Part shown: piece by piece, positions 6,952-7,081 of the stretch
How the letters are laid out: each line of letters opens with the position of its first letter
How positions within the stretch are numbered: the stretch's first letter is position 1
From: an uncultured Actinomycetes bacterium
GTDB lineage: Bacteria; Actinomycetota; Actinomycetes; S36-B12; UBA5976
Length of the DNA: 7,081 nt
Reading direction: 5' to 3'
Assembly: GCA_903925705.1 (NCBI GenBank)
Contig: CAIYGJ010000100.1
Coordinates: 1-7,081 of the forward strand
Translations under genes and position numbers: made by a program
The notes under the pieces: model-generated
What the model was told of the DNA's origin: nothing
What the model saw: the letters and a program-made list of their open reading frames with translations, nothing else
Databases searched by the model: none

Positions 6952-7081
6952 TTACTTGCCACGCTTTACTGCGATTAATTCCTTAGCTTTGCGAACTGCA
7001 GTTGATGCATCCGCGGCGTAACCGTCAGCGCCAACAACGTCAGCGTATTCCTGCGTTACTGGAGCTCCACCGACCATGATG
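6952..7081 (-). CDS. Corrinoid (cobalamin-binding) methyl-carrier protein, C-terminal fragment
   Basis: Only the last 42 residues lie in the window; the start and most of the protein are beyond base 7081. The fragment begins IMVGGAPVTQEYADVVGADG and ends KELIAVKRGK, followed by TAA. The GGAPVT...ADGYA...A..AV..AK pattern is the end of the B12-binding Rossmann-like domain of the MtmC/MtbC/MttC/MtaC family of small corrinoid proteins. These carry a methyl group on cobalt between a substrate methyltransferase and a second methyltransferase. The cobalt-ligating DxHxxG motif would lie upstream and is not visible. The next gene, metV, starts 8 bases after the stop. A tetrahydrofolate methyltransferase and a corrinoid activator lie in the same operon, which supports the family call. 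Which substrate system it serves cannot be told from this fragment. The C-terminal domain of a MetH-like protein is a less likely alternative, because the chain stops right after the B12 domain. Confidence 0.88.
   Translation of the reverse strand, partial: IMVGGAPVTQEYADVVGADGYAADASTAVRKAKELIAVKRGK

Noticed and set aside
1..7081. Wood-Ljungdahl (acetogenic) gene cluster
   Set aside because: MetF/MetV and an AcsE-like gene occur in acetogens, but no acsABCD, CO dehydrogenase or acetogen-type formate dehydrogenase is visible, and the formate dehydrogenase is the NAD-linked Fds type.

Overview
This is a densely packed bacterial window in which every supported gene lies on the minus strand, so transcription runs from the right edge to the left. 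It holds nine genes. Seven are complete and one is cut at each end. The largest gap between genes is 27 bases, and most junctions overlap or nearly touch (TAATG, ATGA, TGATG, and 8- and 17-base overlaps). I read it as the inside of one long operon. The promoter lies beyond base 7081 and the transcript's end lies before base 1. There is no non-coding stretch over 300 bases, and I see no RNA gene, mobile element, repeat or CRISPR array.

In transcription order the genes are: the C-terminal end of a methyl-carrying corrinoid (B12) protein (6952-7081); MetV, a small cysteine-rich partner of methylenetetrahydrofolate reductase (6545-6943); MetF (5589-6545); a pterin-binding methyltransferase that moves methyl groups between corrinoid protein and tetrahydrofolate (4754-5605); a RACo-type ATP-dependent reductive activator of corrinoid proteins (2858-4726); a DUF1638 protein of unknown function (2245-2838); and the gamma, beta and (partial) alpha subunits of a soluble NAD-dependent formate dehydrogenase, FdsG-FdsB-FdsA (1791-2252, 250-1794, 1-250).

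Together these suggest a catabolic C1 module. A substrate-specific methyltransferase, probably encoded beyond base 7081, would demethylate a methylated compound such as a methylamine, a betaine or a methoxylated aromatic onto the corrinoid protein. The pterin methyltransferase would pass the methyl to tetrahydrofolate, MetF/MetV would oxidise it to methylene-THF, and after further steps not encoded here (FolD, then Fhs or PurU) formate would be oxidised to CO2 with production of NADH. RACo would rescue corrinoid that has slipped to the inactive Co(II) state. The direction of flow and the substrate are inferences. The enzyme families are well supported.

The organism is a bacterium of moderate GC content (mid-40s per cent by eye, not counted). 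The Fds-type formate dehydrogenase is typical of aerobes and facultative organisms, and no acetyl-CoA synthase or other Wood-Ljungdahl gene is visible. This points to methyl oxidation rather than acetogenesis. I cannot assign the phylum with confidence; a low-GC actinobacterium or a proteobacterium would both fit.
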